A stretch of 64,000 nt of DNA from Arthrobacter bambusae (GTDB lineage Bacteria; Actinomycetota; Actinomycetes; Actinomycetales; Micrococcaceae): positions 620,001 through 684,000 of the forward strand of contig NZ_JAUSSZ010000001.1 of the NCBI RefSeq assembly GCF_030812595.1. Reading direction: 5' to 3'. The translations under genes were made by a program, and so were the position numbers. Shown in pieces: positions 1-9,832 of the stretch. Positions within the stretch are counted from its first letter, which is position 1, and the number at the start of each line of letters is the position of its first letter. The notes under the pieces are model-generated. The model made no database searches and was not told the DNA's origin. It saw nothing but the letters and a program-made list of their open reading frames with translations.

Positions 1-2
1 GC

Positions 3-899
3 GCCACCATCCGCAATGACATGGCCCTCCTGGAAGAAGAAGGCCTCATCGTTGCACCGCACACCAGTGCGGGCCGCATCCCCACGGACAAAGGCTACCG
101 CCTGTTCGTCGACCGCATTTCCGAGGTCAAACCGCTTTCGGCGGCGGAGCGCAGGGCCATCCACTCGTTGCTTGAGGGACCCGACGACGTCGAGGACATC
201 CTCGAACGCACAGTCCGGCTCCTCTCCCAACTGACCAACCAGGTCGCCGTCGTCCAGTATCCGCACCTGAGCCGCGCCCGCGTCCGGCACATCGAGTTCG
301 TCCTTTTGACACCGCGCCAGGTCCTGGTGGTGTTGATCGCGGATTCGGGCAAAGTGGAACAGGGCGTCGTGCATGCCGCGGCGGACGCCACGGACGACGA
401 TCTCACGGCTTTGCGCGCGCGCTTCCTCGGAAGCATCGCCGGCTCCCAGCTCGACCTCATGCCGCAGGTCCTGCCCTCGGTGGTTGCTTTGTGCCAGCCC
501 GCGCTTCGGAACCTTGCAGGCGCCCTTGCCCACGGTCTGCAACGGCTTGCCGACCGGAGCCGCGACGAACGAATGGTCATGGCAGGCACGGCAAACCTGG
601 CCCGCTCCAACGTCGACTTCCCCCTGAGCATCGGTCCGGTCCTCGAAGCGCTCGAGGAGCAAGTGGTCATGTTGCGGCTGCTCTCGGACATGGCCGAGGA
701 TCCCCGGGGCGTCACGGTGAGCATCGGCCGGGAAAACCCTTATGACGGCCTCTCCGAGGCTTCGGTGGTTGCTACGGGGTACGGTCCAGGCAGCAGCGCC
801 AAGATCGGCATTCTTGGACCCACCCGCATGGACTACCCGAACACCATGGCGGCCGTCCGCGCCGTCGCACGCTACCTTTCCCGCATTCTGGGCGACTGA
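3..899 (+). CDS. hrcA: Heat-inducible transcription repressor HrcA (5' end missing)
   Basis: HrcA represses heat-shock genes by binding CIRCE operators. The open frame runs into the left edge, so the first part of the DNA-binding domain is outside the window. The first visible residues ([16 protein letters not shown]) match the end of the HrcA winged helix, and [15 protein letters not shown] is the family signature after it. The remaining ~290 residues cover the GAF-like regulatory domain and end in a typical [21 protein letters not shown] block. dnaJ follows 67 bp downstream, the usual actinobacterial hrcA-dnaJ order. The family call is firm; the true start cannot be seen here. Confidence 0.96.
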   Translation, partial: ATIRNDMALLEEEGLIVAPHTSAGRIPTDKGYRLFVDRISEVKPLSAAERRAIHSLLEGPDDVEDILERTVRLLSQLTNQVAVVQYPHLSRARVRHIEFVLLTPRQVLVVLIADSGKVEQGVVHAAADATDDDLTALRARFLGSIAGSQLDLMPQVLPSVVALCQPALRNLAGALAHGLQRLADRSRDERMVMAGTANLARSNVDFPLSIGPVLEALEEQVVMLRLLSDMAEDPRGVTVSIGRENPYDGLSEASVVATGYGPGSSAKIGILGPTRMDYPNTMAAVRAVARYLSRILGD

Positions 900-966
900 C
901 GGCTTCGGCTCGCAACCGCCACGCAAGAAACGCAATAGAAACGTAAACAAGGAAGAGATACCGACT

Positions 967-2097
967 TTGAGCAGTCACTATGACGTTCTGGGCGTCTCGC
1001 CGGAAGCAACCGGCGAGGAGATCAAAAAGGCCTACCGCAAACTCGCACGTAAACTGCACCCCGATGTGAATCCCGGAGCCGGTGCTGCCGAGGAATTCAA
1101 AGCAGTGACCCACGCTTACGAGGTCCTCTCCGATCCCCAGAAGCGCCGCGTCTACGACGCCACCGGCAACGAAAACGGGACCGATAACGGTTTCGGCGGA
1201 GGCTACGCTGGCCAGGGATTCGCCTTCCAGGACATCTTCGACACCTTCTTCGGCGGAGGAGGCGGCGGGATGCAGGGCCCCGCTTCACGCACGCGCCGCG
1301 GGCAGGACGCCCTGATCAGTGTCCGTATTGACTTGCGCGAGGCAGTCTTCGGGGTCAACAAAAAGCTTGAGGTGGACACCGCTGTCATCTGTCCCACGTG
1401 CGAAGGCTCTTGCTGCCGTGCGGGCACCCACCCCGTGCGCTGCGACATCTGTGGCGGCTCGGGCCAGGTACAGCGGGCTGTGCGCTCGATTCTGGGCCAG
1501 GTCATGACGGCCGCTCCGTGTGGCTCGTGCGAAGGTTTCGGCTCGATCATCAAAGATCCTTGTAATGAGTGCAACGGCCAGGGCCGGATCCGCAGCCGCC
1601 GTTCGCTGACCGTCAAGGTGCCCGGCGGTGTCGCTACCGGCACCCGCATCCAGCTGTCGGCGCAAGGCGAAGCAGGTCCCGCAGGCGGCCCTCCCGGCGA
1701 CCTCTACGTGGAGATCCGGGTCAACAACGATCCGACCTATATCCGTGAAGGCGACGACCTCCACGCAACGCTGAGCGTTCCCATGACTGCCGCGGCTTTG
1801 GGCACGGAGCTGCAGCTTGACACCTTCGACGGACCCCAGGAGATCGACGTCAAGTCCGGAACCCAGTCGGGCGAAGTCATCACCCTTCGTGGACTGGGCG
1901 TCACCCATCTCCGCGGCTACGGCAGGGGAGACCTCAAGGTGCACCTGCACGTCGAGACGCCCGGCAAGCTCGACGCCGCGCAGGAAGACCTGCTTCGCCA
2001 ACTGGCCAAGTTGCGCGGAGAGCAGTTCACCGAGGGCAAGCTCGTGGCAAGCGGCGGCATGTTCGCGAAGCTCCGGGACAAGCTCGGTAACCTGTAG
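967..2097 (+). CDS. dnaJ: Molecular chaperone DnaJ
   Basis: Hsp40 co-chaperone that delivers unfolded clients to DnaK and stimulates its ATPase. I chose the TTG at 967 (product begins SSHYDVLGV) because an AGGAAGAG ribosome-binding site lies just upstream; the frame stays open further upstream but that part overlaps hrcA and is not DnaJ-like. Visible parts are the J domain with HPD (in KLHPDVNPG), a Gly/Phe-rich linker (about residues 75-105), four CxxC zinc motifs and the C-terminal beta-sandwich. The first zinc motif reads CPTCEGSCC rather than CxxCxGxG, so a glycine is replaced by Cys. At 376 residues it has a normal length. rsmE follows after 2 bp. Confidence 0.96.
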   Translation: MSSHYDVLGVSPEATGEEIKKAYRKLARKLHPDVNPGAGAAEEFKAVTHAYEVLSDPQKRRVYDATGNENGTDNGFGGGYAGQGFAFQDIFDTFFGGGGGGMQGPASRTRRGQDALISVRIDLREAVFGVNKKLEVDTAVICPTCEGSCCRAGTHPVRCDICGGSGQVQRAVRSILGQVMTAAPCGSCEGFGSIIKDPCNECNGQGRIRSRRSLTVKVPGGVATGTRIQLSAQGEAGPAGGPPGDLYVEIRVNNDPTYIREGDDLHATLSVPMTAAALGTELQLDTFDGPQEIDVKSGTQSGEVITLRGLGVTHLRGYGRGDLKVHLHVETPGKLDAAQEDLLRQLAKLRGEQFTEGKLVASGGMFAKLRDKLGNL

Positions 2098-2099
2098 CG

Positions 2100-2876
2100 G
2101 TGAGCAACCCCGTATTCTTCACAGCAGCCGGAACCCTTGACGGCCTCGGCCCTGGCGACACCTTCGTGCTCGACGGCGCCGAGGCCAGGCACGCTGTCAC
2201 AGTCAAGCGCCTGGAAATCGGCGAGGCCGTCGATATCGCCGACGGCAACGGAAAAAGGCTCACGGGCACCGTGACGGAATCCGGGCACGGAACTTTGACG
2301 GTGCGTGCCTCCGCTGTCCAGGAGGAACACCAGCCAGCCGTGCGGCTCGTGTTGGTCCAGGCCCTCGCGAAGGGCGACCGGGACGAGCTTGCCGTCGAGA
2401 CGGCGACGGAACTCGGGATTGACGCGGTCGTGCCTTGGCAAGCGGAGCGCTCCATTGTCCGCTGGAAGGGTGACCGGGCCGCCAAATCGCACGCGAAGTG
2501 GCAATCCGTGGCTACCGCGGCTGCCAAGCAAGCGCGGCGCGCCTGGATTCCCGAGGTGCGTGCCGCCGTCGACGGCTCCGGCTTGGCTGCGGCCGTTGCC
2601 GCAGCCGACCTGGCGATCATCCTGCACGAGGACGCCAAGCATCCGCTGCGGGATGTGCTGGAGAAGTGGCAGGGCCGGATTTCCGACGCCGACGCAGGGG
2701 CGGCGCGCGAAGTCCTGCTTATTGTCGGTCCGGAGGGCGGTATTTCCCCGCGTGAAGTCACCAAGCTCAGCGACGTCGGTGCCGTCACCGCCCTCCTGGG
2801 CCACCACGTGCTTCGCTCGTCGACGGCGGGTCCCGCCGCCGTCGTGCTGGCCAGCGACATTCTGGGACGCTGGTAG
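2100..2876 (+). CDS. rsmE: 16S rRNA (uracil(1498)-N(3))-methyltransferase RsmE
   Basis: SPOUT-family enzyme that methylates U1498 of 16S rRNA. The 258-residue protein begins at GTG 2100, 2 bp after the dnaJ stop, which suggests translational coupling. It shows an N-terminal PUA-like part (LDGAEARHAVTVKRLEIGE), then the SPOUT domain with ALAKGDRDELAVETATELGI, and the deep-knot SAM-binding signature VGPEGGISPREV near residue 215, followed by LGHHVLRSSTA. All conserved blocks are present and the length is standard. Confidence 0.96.
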   Translation: MSNPVFFTAAGTLDGLGPGDTFVLDGAEARHAVTVKRLEIGEAVDIADGNGKRLTGTVTESGHGTLTVRASAVQEEHQPAVRLVLVQALAKGDRDELAVETATELGIDAVVPWQAERSIVRWKGDRAAKSHAKWQSVATAAAKQARRAWIPEVRAAVDGSGLAAAVAAADLAIILHEDAKHPLRDVLEKWQGRISDADAGAAREVLLIVGPEGGISPREVTKLSDVGAVTALLGHHVLRSSTAGPAAVVLASDILGRW

Positions 2877-2928
2877 CTCGCCGCAGCCATCGCGCCTGCC
2901 CACGCACGGCACTCCCGGCCGCTATTAA

Positions 2929-3930
2929 TCAGCGGACGTTGAAGGACCGCGTATCCGTCGCAACATCGGCGTCGTTGGGACCAATCAAGGAGACCCGCAA
3001 TTCATAGCGGCCCGCTCCGAGCCCCACGGTGAGGCTGAAGGCCCCGCCTTGCCCCGGAACAGTCGAAGCGGTGGTCTGTCCGGCCAGGTAAGGAGACTTG
3101 TCGCCGTTTGAGTTCTCGCGAAGGATTTGCCAATGCAGCTTCTTCGAGGGGTCCGTGCTTCGGCCGTTGAACTTGACCGGACCAGCAGCCAGGGTCACAT
3201 CCTCCTGGGGGTCAATGATCCATACGGGCGCCACCACGTTCGCGTCGCGGACCATCGCATCGCCGAGTTTGACCTGCCCGAAGGCCATATAGTCTGTGTG
3301 CCCGTCCACCAGAACGGTCACTTTGATCTGTTGTCCGGCATCGATCAGGCCTGAGCTGGCCGCCGCCGCGGTTGCCGTATAGACCAGTTGCTGGACCGCT
3401 CGCTGCGCCATCCCGCCGTCGAGATTGGAATTGAACGCGTCGCGGGAAACATCGACCGTAACGACGTTCTTTCCGGAAATCGTCGTCTCCAGGCTGCTCG
3501 GATTCTGCCACGGCGTGAAGTAGTCGTGGTCCAGCGGCTTCTGGGACATCATGATGCGCAGAGCGGTGGTGATGGGGTTCTCGTTGCCTGGATTGTCACG
3601 GAATTCCCGGTAAAGATAGGTATCCGCGTCGCTGCGACCGATCCAATACACGGGGATCTTGTTTGAGGCCTGGGTCGTTTCGAGCGGAGCATTGCTGTCC
3701 GGGACCGCCTGCAACGCAACCGTCGGAGTGGGGAGCGGCGTCGTGGATCCCTGTACTGTGCGATCGGCGGTGCAACCCGCAAGGAACAAGGCAGCCGTCA
3801 TTGCGGTCACAAGCATGGCGGAACGTTTCCGGATGCGAGTGCCGTGTGAAGTTCCGGCTGACCTGCTGATAATGGATTCCTGCTCGAGTTCGGCCCCTGT
3901 AGTGCGGGGACATGTGTAGTGCGGGGGCAT
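2929..3930 (-). CDS. Secreted lipoprotein with GerMN-like domain
   Basis: Predicted cell-surface lipoprotein. A basic stretch (RIRKRS) precedes a hydrophobic core and the lipobox LFLAGC, so the Cys would be lipidated. The mature part resembles GerMN domains (PVYWIGRSDADTYLYREF, VTVDVSRDAFNSN, AVQQLVYTATA), followed by a second beta-rich domain (VVAPVWIIDPQEDVTLAAG) like the Gmad2/Ig-like modules found with GerMN. The role of such proteins in non-sporulating actinobacteria is unknown. The start is uncertain: no ATG/GTG/TTG lies between the codon at 3930 and an internal Met at 3816 that would drop the basic n-region, and another ATG lies at 3966. It converges with rsmE. Confidence 0.8.
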   Translation of the reverse strand: MPPHYTCPRTTGAELEQESIISRSAGTSHGTRIRKRSAMLVTAMTAALFLAGCTADRTVQGSTTPLPTPTVALQAVPDSNAPLETTQASNKIPVYWIGRSDADTYLYREFRDNPGNENPITTALRIMMSQKPLDHDYFTPWQNPSSLETTISGKNVVTVDVSRDAFNSNLDGGMAQRAVQQLVYTATAAAASSGLIDAGQQIKVTVLVDGHTDYMAFGQVKLGDAMVRDANVVAPVWIIDPQEDVTLAAGPVKFNGRSTDPSKKLHWQILRENSNGDKSPYLAGQTTASTVPGQGGAFSLTVGLGAGRYELRVSLIGPNDADVATDTRSFNVR

Positions 3931-4271
3931 GCGCCCGGTCACCGGGCACGGGGCATTTTTGCCCATGAATCAGCTTGTCATAGTCTCGCGGACGCCGGCC
4001 GGCAATTCGGCACTCCCGCCACCAACTGCAATGCGATTGATACGAGGTCGATGCCGAGTTGATACCAAAGCGGTAGGAATCGACCCCCTGCACCGCGAAA
4101 GGAAAGCGAAAGGACAGTGCAAGGTACGGTCCGAAACCACCCCGGACAATGGCTGGCGTAGGATTGAAAGCAATCCGAGGCCCGCGATCTTGCGCCTATC
4201 CAGCAACGGACCTCGGAGAAAGTCGAAGGACATAACCAAGCCGGAGGAGCACAGGCCGCAAGGCCAGCACT
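3931..4271. other. 341-bp intergenic region, phoH upstream
   Basis: Divergent gap between the lipoprotein and phoH. I see no convincing gene. A possible extended -10 (TAGGAT, 4159-4164) lies about 110 bp before phoH. A GGAGGAG stretch at 4242-4248 lies unusually far (about 24 nt) from the phoH ATG, with a small GGCC-GCAA-GGCC hairpin between them that could bring the two closer. Confidence 0.4.
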
Positions 4272-5360
4272 ATGACAGAATCATTGAACGGGCGGCCCAA
4301 GGCCGGCAGCGTTGAGACAGGTCCGGCCGAGTTCCCGCACTCAGTCCCGGGCGCCCGGACGGAAGTTGTCATCTTCGACGACTCGGATCAGATGGTTCAG
4401 ACCCTCGGCAGCCATGATGAGGCCTTGCGCTACATCGAGGCACAGTTCCCCGGCGTCGACTTTCATGTGCGCGGCAACGAGCTCTCCTTCAGCGGGCCAT
4501 CGAGCGACGTTCCCCGGATCATGCGGCTTTTGGAAGAAGTCCGCGCCTTGGTGGTCAAGGGGACGGTCATCACCCCGGAGGTGCTCCAGCAGCTGGTTTC
4601 CCTGTTGCGGAGCCAAACCCTGCAAAACCCAGTGGAAGTCCTGACCCACAACATCCTTTCGAGCCGCGGGCGCACCATCCGACCCAAAACGCTGAACCAG
4701 AAAAACTATGTCGACGCCATTGACGACAACACGGTCATCTTCGGGATCGGACCTGCGGGCACCGGCAAGACGTACTTGGCGATGGCAAAAGCCGTTCAGG
4801 CACTGCAGCTCAAGGAAGTCAGCCGCATCATCCTCACGAGGCCAGCCGTCGAGGCAGGGGAGCGTCTCGGATTCCTGCCGGGAACGCTAAGCGACAAGAT
4901 CGATCCATACCTGCGTCCCTTGTACGACGCCTTGCACGACATGATGGACCCGGAATCGATCCCGCGGCTCATGGCTGCCGGGACCATCGAGGTGGCACCG
5001 CTTGCATACATGCGCGGGCGCACGCTCAACGATGCGTTCATCATTCTCGATGAGGCCCAGAACACCACCGCCGAACAGATGAAGATGTTCCTGACCCGCC
5101 TGGGATTCGGCTCCAAGATGGTTGTCACGGGGGATATCACCCAAGTGGATCTGCCCTTCGGTGCCACCTCCGGGCTGCGCATCGTCCAGGAGATCCTCAG
5201 CGGGATCGAGGACGTGAACTTCACGATGTTGGACGCTTCCGACGTCGTCAGGCACCGGCTCGTCGCCGATATTGTGTCCGCCTACAGCAAATGGGATGAA
5301 AAGCACAGGGTGCGTGCCCAGCACACGCCCATCCACGACAAACGGGGAGAACACCGATGA
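4272..5360 (+). CDS. PhoH family ATPase
   Basis: Cytoplasmic P-loop ATPase of the PhoH family; in actinobacteria it sits directly before ybeY and is thought to act in RNA metabolism. The 362-residue protein has an N-terminal KH-like part (about residues 30-125), Walker A GPAGTGKT near residue 160, the LTRPAVEAGERLGFLPG block, and Walker B (FIILDEAQNTT) followed by VVTGDITQVDLP. The stop overlaps the start of ybeY by 4 bp (ATGA), so the genes are probably translationally coupled. Confidence 0.94.
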   Translation: MTESLNGRPKAGSVETGPAEFPHSVPGARTEVVIFDDSDQMVQTLGSHDEALRYIEAQFPGVDFHVRGNELSFSGPSSDVPRIMRLLEEVRALVVKGTVITPEVLQQLVSLLRSQTLQNPVEVLTHNILSSRGRTIRPKTLNQKNYVDAIDDNTVIFGIGPAGTGKTYLAMAKAVQALQLKEVSRIILTRPAVEAGERLGFLPGTLSDKIDPYLRPLYDALHDMMDPESIPRLMAAGTIEVAPLAYMRGRTLNDAFIILDEAQNTTAEQMKMFLTRLGFGSKMVVTGDITQVDLPFGATSGLRIVQEILSGIEDVNFTMLDASDVVRHRLVADIVSAYSKWDEKHRVRAQHTPIHDKRGEHR

Positions 5361-5830
5361 GCATCGAGGTCAACAACGAGTCCGGCGTCCAGGTGGACGA
5401 GGCACAATTGGTGACACTTTCACGCTTCATCTTCGAGCGGCTCTACATCCACCCCCAGGCTGAACTTTCCATCCTGCTGGTGGATGAACCAGCCATGGAA
5501 AAGCTCCACATCGAGCTCATGGACGAACCCGGCGCTACCGATGTCCTGTCCGTCCCGATGGATGAGTTGACGCCGGGCACGCCAGGCAAGCCGACCCCGC
5601 AGGGCATGCTGGGCGACATCGCCATCTGCCCGCAAGTGGCCGAGGTACAGGCCCGCAATGCCGGTCATTCAACCCAGGATGAAATGCTCCTGCTCTGCAC
5701 CCACGGAATCCTCCACCTCCTCGGTTTCGACCACGCCGAGCCGGAAGAAAAGGAAGAGATGTTCGGCCTGCAGCGTGAGCTGCTGTCCGCATTCCTCGGC
5801 AAGGATGCTCCCTTGGAGACCATGCAGTGA
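5357..5830 (+). CDS. ybeY: Endoribonuclease YbeY (rRNA maturation)
   Basis: Zinc-dependent endonuclease involved in 16S rRNA 3'-end maturation and ribosome quality control. The 157-residue protein carries the diagnostic zinc motif HGILHLLGFDH (three His) near residue 115, and the upstream block TDVLSVPMDE-GMLGDIAICP. It overlaps phoH by 4 bp and corC by 4 bp (GTGA), inside a tight phoH-ybeY-corC-era operon. Confidence 0.97.
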   Translation: MSIEVNNESGVQVDEAQLVTLSRFIFERLYIHPQAELSILLVDEPAMEKLHIELMDEPGATDVLSVPMDELTPGTPGKPTPQGMLGDIAICPQVAEVQARNAGHSTQDEMLLLCTHGILHLLGFDHAEPEEKEEMFGLQRELLSAFLGKDAPLETMQ

Positions 5831-7158
5831 CCTCACTCATCCTGGTCGGGATGGCGTTGGTTTTCCTCAGTTTCGTCGCGCTGCTCACCGCCGCGGAGGC
5901 TGCCTTCGCCTTCCTGCCGCGGCACGACGCCGAGCAAGCCATCGTCAAGAGCCGGGGGAATTCGCTTCGCAGTATCCTCGCCCAGCCAGTCGCGCACATT
6001 CGCGCGCTGCGCTTCTGGCGGGTCTGGTTCGAGATGGCCGCAGCAGTGGCCGTCGCCGTCGTCATGCATAGCCTCCTCGAGAACGTCTGGCTTGCCGGTT
6101 TGGCTGCGACGGGCATCATGGCCGTCATTGGTTTTGTCTTGGTGGGCGTTTCGCCCCGTCAGCTCGGACGCGCCCACTCAGGCAGCGTGGTTCTCTACTC
6201 GGCCCCGCTCATCAGGTTCCTATGCTGGATCCTGGGACCCATTCCCGGCTGGCTCGTTGCAATCGGCAGCACGGTGGCCCCGGGCGCGCCCAGCGGGGAT
6301 GAAGCTTTCTTCAGCGAGGAAGAGTTCCGTGAACTCGTCGACAGGGCCACGGAATCCGACATGATCGAGGACAGCGAGGCCGAACTCATCCAGTCGGTCT
6401 TCGACTTCGGCGATACCCTGGTCCGCTCGGTCATGGTCCCTCGAACGGACATTGTGAGCATCGAGTCCGGATCGAGCCTGGAGCAGGCCATGGCCCTGTT
6501 CCTGCGTTCCGGGTACTCAAGAATCCCCGTTATCGGCGAGAACGCTGACCAGATCCGCGGGATCCTCTATTTGAAGGACGTCGCCGCCGCATTGCACCGC
6601 CCGGAACAGCCGTCAGTGCGCCAGGACATTGATGCGATCGCCCGCGAGGCGCGTTTCGTTCCTGAATCAAAGCCGGTAAGCGACCTCCTCAGCGAGCTTC
6701 AGCAAGAAACCACGCACGTCGCTGTAGTCATTGACGAATACGGCGGAACTGCAGGACTCGTGACGCTGGAAGACCTCATTGAGGAAATCGTGGGGGAGAT
6801 CGTCGATGAATACGACTCCAACGATGCGGAGGTCACCGACTTGGGCGATGGCACGTACCGGGTCAGTTCACGGATGAGCATCGACGACCTCGGCGAACTT
6901 TTCGACATTGACCTCGACGACGACGAAGTGGACACAGTGGGCGGGCTCCTTGCCAAGACCCTCGGCAAAGTGCCGATCGTCGGAAGCGCGGTGGAGGTGG
7001 ATGGGATCTCCTTGAAAGCCGATAGGCTGGAAGGCCGGCGAAACCGGGTCAGCCATATCATTGCGGCAGCCATTCCAAAAGAAGAAACTGACCTTGGAGA
7101 CCTTCTCGACGAGGCCGACACAACGCAACAGGGAGTTCCACGTGAGCAAGCACAATAA
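5827..7158 (+). CDS. CorC/HlyC family membrane protein (CNNM + CBS domains)
   Basis: Predicted membrane protein of the CNNM/CorC family, linked to divalent-cation (Mg2+/Co2+) transport or resistance. It starts at GTG 5827. Residues 1-140 form the DUF21/CNNM part with about four hydrophobic helices; residues about 190-320 are a CBS pair (SVMVPRTDIVSIE, VAVVIDEYGGTAGLVTLEDL); residues about 340-420 are the CorC_HlyC domain (VDTVGGLLAKTLGKVP). The C-terminus is acidic. The last 17 bp overlap era. Confidence 0.93.
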   Translation: MTSLILVGMALVFLSFVALLTAAEAAFAFLPRHDAEQAIVKSRGNSLRSILAQPVAHIRALRFWRVWFEMAAAVAVAVVMHSLLENVWLAGLAATGIMAVIGFVLVGVSPRQLGRAHSGSVVLYSAPLIRFLCWILGPIPGWLVAIGSTVAPGAPSGDEAFFSEEEFRELVDRATESDMIEDSEAELIQSVFDFGDTLVRSVMVPRTDIVSIESGSSLEQAMALFLRSGYSRIPVIGENADQIRGILYLKDVAAALHRPEQPSVRQDIDAIAREARFVPESKPVSDLLSELQQETTHVAVVIDEYGGTAGLVTLEDLIEEIVGEIVDEYDSNDAEVTDLGDGTYRVSSRMSIDDLGELFDIDLDDDEVDTVGGLLAKTLGKVPIVGSAVEVDGISLKADRLEGRRNRVSHIIAAAIPKEETDLGDLLDEADTTQQGVPREQAQ

Positions 7159-8104
7159 GAAGTTCGACGCCGATCAGGACTTCGGCGGCTTTCACGCAGG
7201 TTTCTCTGTTCTAGTGGGCCGTCCCAATGCCGGCAAGTCCACCCTCACCAACGCTTTGGTGGGGCAGAAGGTTGCCATCACGTCGGCAAAGCCGCAAACC
7301 ACGAGGCACACCATCCGCGGCATCGTTCATCGTGACGATGCCCAACTGATCCTCGTCGACACTCCGGGCCTGCACCGCCCGCGCACCCTCCTTGGGAAGA
7401 GGCTCAACGATCTCGTCGCTGACACCCTCTCCGAAGTGGATGCCATTGGGTTTTGCCTGCCCGCCAACGAGAAGATCGGACCGGGAGACAGGTACATCGC
7501 GGCCCAGCTCGCCGCCGTCGGACGCAAGCCCGTCATCGCCCTGGTCACCAAGACCGACTTGGTGGACCGCCAGGCCTTGACCGAGCAGCTCCTGGCTGTA
7601 GCCGAATTGGGCCGCGAAGTCCTCGGCGAAAAAGGCTGGGCTGATATCGTCCCGGTGTCCGCGGCCGACGGCTTCCAAGTCAATACTGTCGCCGACGTGC
7701 TCATCAGCCACATGCCTCCTTCTCCGCCCCTCTACCCGGACGGCGAGCTCACCGATGAACCGGAGGCGGTCATGGTCGCAGAACTTATCCGGGAAGCAGC
7801 TTTGGAAGGCGTACGCGACGAGCTTCCGCACTCCCTCGCCGTGGTGGTGGAGGAAATCCTGCCCCGCGAAGGCCGCTCGGAAGACAACCCGCTCCTCGAC
7901 GTCCGGGTCAATCTATACGTTGAGCGCCCGTCCCAGAAGGCCATCATCATCGGCAAGGCCGGGAGCCGGCTGCGCGAGGTCGGAACGAACGCCCGCAAGG
8001 GCATAGAGGCACTCCTGGGAACCAAGATCTACCTCGACTTGCACGTGAAAGTGGCGAAGGACTGGCAGCGCGATCCGAAGCAACTCGTAAAGCTGGGATT
8101 CTAG
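7142..8104 (+). CDS. era: GTPase Era
   Basis: Ribosome-assembly GTPase that binds the 3' end of 16S rRNA. I chose GTG 7142 (SKHNKKFDADQDFGGFHAGF), giving 320 residues; longer versions run deep into corC. The G motifs are visible: GRPNAGKST (G1), TTRHT (G2), VDTPGLH (G3), TKTD (G4) and SA (G5, in VPVSAADG). The C-terminal KH domain includes the block ending IIIGKAGSRLREVG. It ends the phoH-ybeY-corC-era operon. Confidence 0.97.
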   Translation: MSKHNKKFDADQDFGGFHAGFSVLVGRPNAGKSTLTNALVGQKVAITSAKPQTTRHTIRGIVHRDDAQLILVDTPGLHRPRTLLGKRLNDLVADTLSEVDAIGFCLPANEKIGPGDRYIAAQLAAVGRKPVIALVTKTDLVDRQALTEQLLAVAELGREVLGEKGWADIVPVSAADGFQVNTVADVLISHMPPSPPLYPDGELTDEPEAVMVAELIREAALEGVRDELPHSLAVVVEEILPREGRSEDNPLLDVRVNLYVERPSQKAIIIGKAGSRLREVGTNARKGIEALLGTKIYLDLHVKVAKDWQRDPKQLVKLGF

Positions 8105-8178
8105 CCGCCGGGGAATTTCCCAGATTGGGACCTTAAGATGGTCCGAATCCCATTTTCCGAGGAAAGGTCTAGCGAGTC

Positions 8179-9744
8179 GTGCGACGTCGCGATGCACGCG
8201 TACAGGAGCCCGGCACCATTGGTGGCCGCGGCGCTGCACGCCACGGGGAAACGCCCGGCACCCCCCGCCACATGAATGCTCCGAAGGGCCTCCCGCTCTG
8301 GCTCAAGGTCACTGCCGTGACGGTGTCCCTGCTGATGGTCGGCGGTATCGCTTTCGCCGCTTACTGGGTTGTCCGCCTGCAGTCGAACATCAGCAAAGCG
8401 CCTTTGTCGGCAGGCGCTCCCAGGACCGAGGCCGTTGCGAACGATGCTACGGACCGTCTGCAGATCCTCATCCTCGGGTCGGATACCCGGGACGGTAAGA
8501 ACTCCGAATACGGTTCGACGCAGGATTCCACCGGCTACGGCCAGTCGGATGTCATGATGCTCCTTGACATTTCGGCGGACAACAAAAGGGTGAGCCTCAC
8601 CAGCATTCCCCGCGATCTCCTCGTGGATGTCCCGGCATGCACTGATCCCAAAACGAATACCCTGTATCAACCCCATTCCAACGTCATGATCAACTCGGCC
8701 ATGGCAGAGGCGGGGATCGGTTGCGCCGTAGACACAGTAAACAAACTCACTGGACTGCAAATCGATCACTTCATGATGGCCGACTTCAACGCGGTCAAGG
8801 AACTGTCCAATGCCGTGGGCGGCGTCAGCGTCTGCGTGAGCGATGCTGTGTTCGATCCTGACTCCGGGCTCCGCCTTCCCAAGGGGACATCAACTGTCCA
8901 GGGGGAGCAGGCTTTGTCCTTCCTCCGCACCCGCCACGGCTTTGGCGATGGAAGCGACCTCGGCCGCATCCAGGCGCAGCAGGGCTTCCTCTCCTCGCTG
9001 ACCCGGAAGATCAAGTCCGACGGCACCCTGGGCAATCCGCAAAGCCTCCTGTCCATCGCAGATGCCGTGACAAAGAACCTGACCGTCGATGACGGCCTGG
9101 CGTCCGTACAGTCGCTCCTGACTATCGGGAGCCGCCTCAAGGACGTCGACTTGTCCAAGGTCGCGTTCGTTTCGGTTCCCACCGAGCCCGCCGCCGTCGA
9201 TCCCAACAGGCTCCAATTGGTTCAACCACAGGCTTCCCAGTTGTTCGCGGCCATGCGCGCGAACCTGGACCTGACCACCCCGGGGGCTACAGCCAGCGCT
9301 TCGCCTGCGGCAACAGGTGCACAACCCAGCAGCCCCGCGACGACGCCGAGCGCTCCCGCCGTTCCCGCGTACGACAAGGCCCTTCAGCAAGTGACGGTTG
9401 CCGACGGTACAGGCATCGCATCCCGCGGCCAGGAAATCGCCGCCACCCTGCGTGACGGCGGATTCACGAAAGCTTCACACTTCCTTGCGGCCGCCACACC
9501 CAAGACCGCTGTCTATTACGGGGCCGGCTACGCCGACGTCGCTTCGGATATCGCGAACCTCCTGGGGATCCCGGCCTCGCAAGTAGAACCCTCCCAGGGT
9601 CTGGTCGGAGTCCAGGTCTATCTCGGCAGCGACTTCGATTCCGGGACCAAGTACGGAGTAGCCTCCGTACCCTCGAATGTCGTCAAGCAGACCGCAGGTG
9701 ACGTGAAATGCCAGGCGGTCAACCCGGCACTCGTCACCAGGTAG
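8179..9744 (+). CDS. LytR-CpsA-Psr (LCP) family wall-polymer ligase, copy 1
   Basis: LCP proteins transfer undecaprenyl-linked glycopolymers to peptidoglycan on the outer membrane face. This 521-residue protein starts at GTG 8179. It has a short cytoplasmic part, one membrane segment (about residues 40-65), and the LCP domain with ILILGSDTR, YGQSDVMMLLDI, SIPRDLLVDVP and LSFLRTRH. A Ser/Pro/Ala-rich linker (about 375-395) leads to a LytR_C domain (QVTVADGTGIASRGQEIA). A close paralogue lies at 34902-36428 on the other strand. Confidence 0.93.
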   Translation: MRRRDARVQEPGTIGGRGAARHGETPGTPRHMNAPKGLPLWLKVTAVTVSLLMVGGIAFAAYWVVRLQSNISKAPLSAGAPRTEAVANDATDRLQILILGSDTRDGKNSEYGSTQDSTGYGQSDVMMLLDISADNKRVSLTSIPRDLLVDVPACTDPKTNTLYQPHSNVMINSAMAEAGIGCAVDTVNKLTGLQIDHFMMADFNAVKELSNAVGGVSVCVSDAVFDPDSGLRLPKGTSTVQGEQALSFLRTRHGFGDGSDLGRIQAQQGFLSSLTRKIKSDGTLGNPQSLLSIADAVTKNLTVDDGLASVQSLLTIGSRLKDVDLSKVAFVSVPTEPAAVDPNRLQLVQPQASQLFAAMRANLDLTTPGATASASPAATGAQPSSPATTPSAPAVPAYDKALQQVTVADGTGIASRGQEIAATLRDGGFTKASHFLAAATPKTAVYYGAGYADVASDIANLLGIPASQVEPSQGLVGVQVYLGSDFDSGTKYGVASVPSNVVKQTAGDVKCQAVNPALVTR

Positions 9745-9769
9745 CGTTGGGCACCACCGAGGACATAGC

Positions 9770-9816
9770 GAAGGGAGCGGTCATCAGCGGATTGCATGGT
9801 GATAACCGCTCCCTTC
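9770..9816. terminator. Bidirectional hairpin between convergent genes
   Basis: GAAGGGAGCGGT (9770-9781) pairs perfectly with ACCGCTCCCTTC (9805-9816) around a 23-nt loop. It lies between the stop codons of the LCP gene and the M13 peptidase gene, where both transcripts should end. Confidence 0.75.
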
Positions 9817-9832
9817 CGTTGAGTGGCGCCGG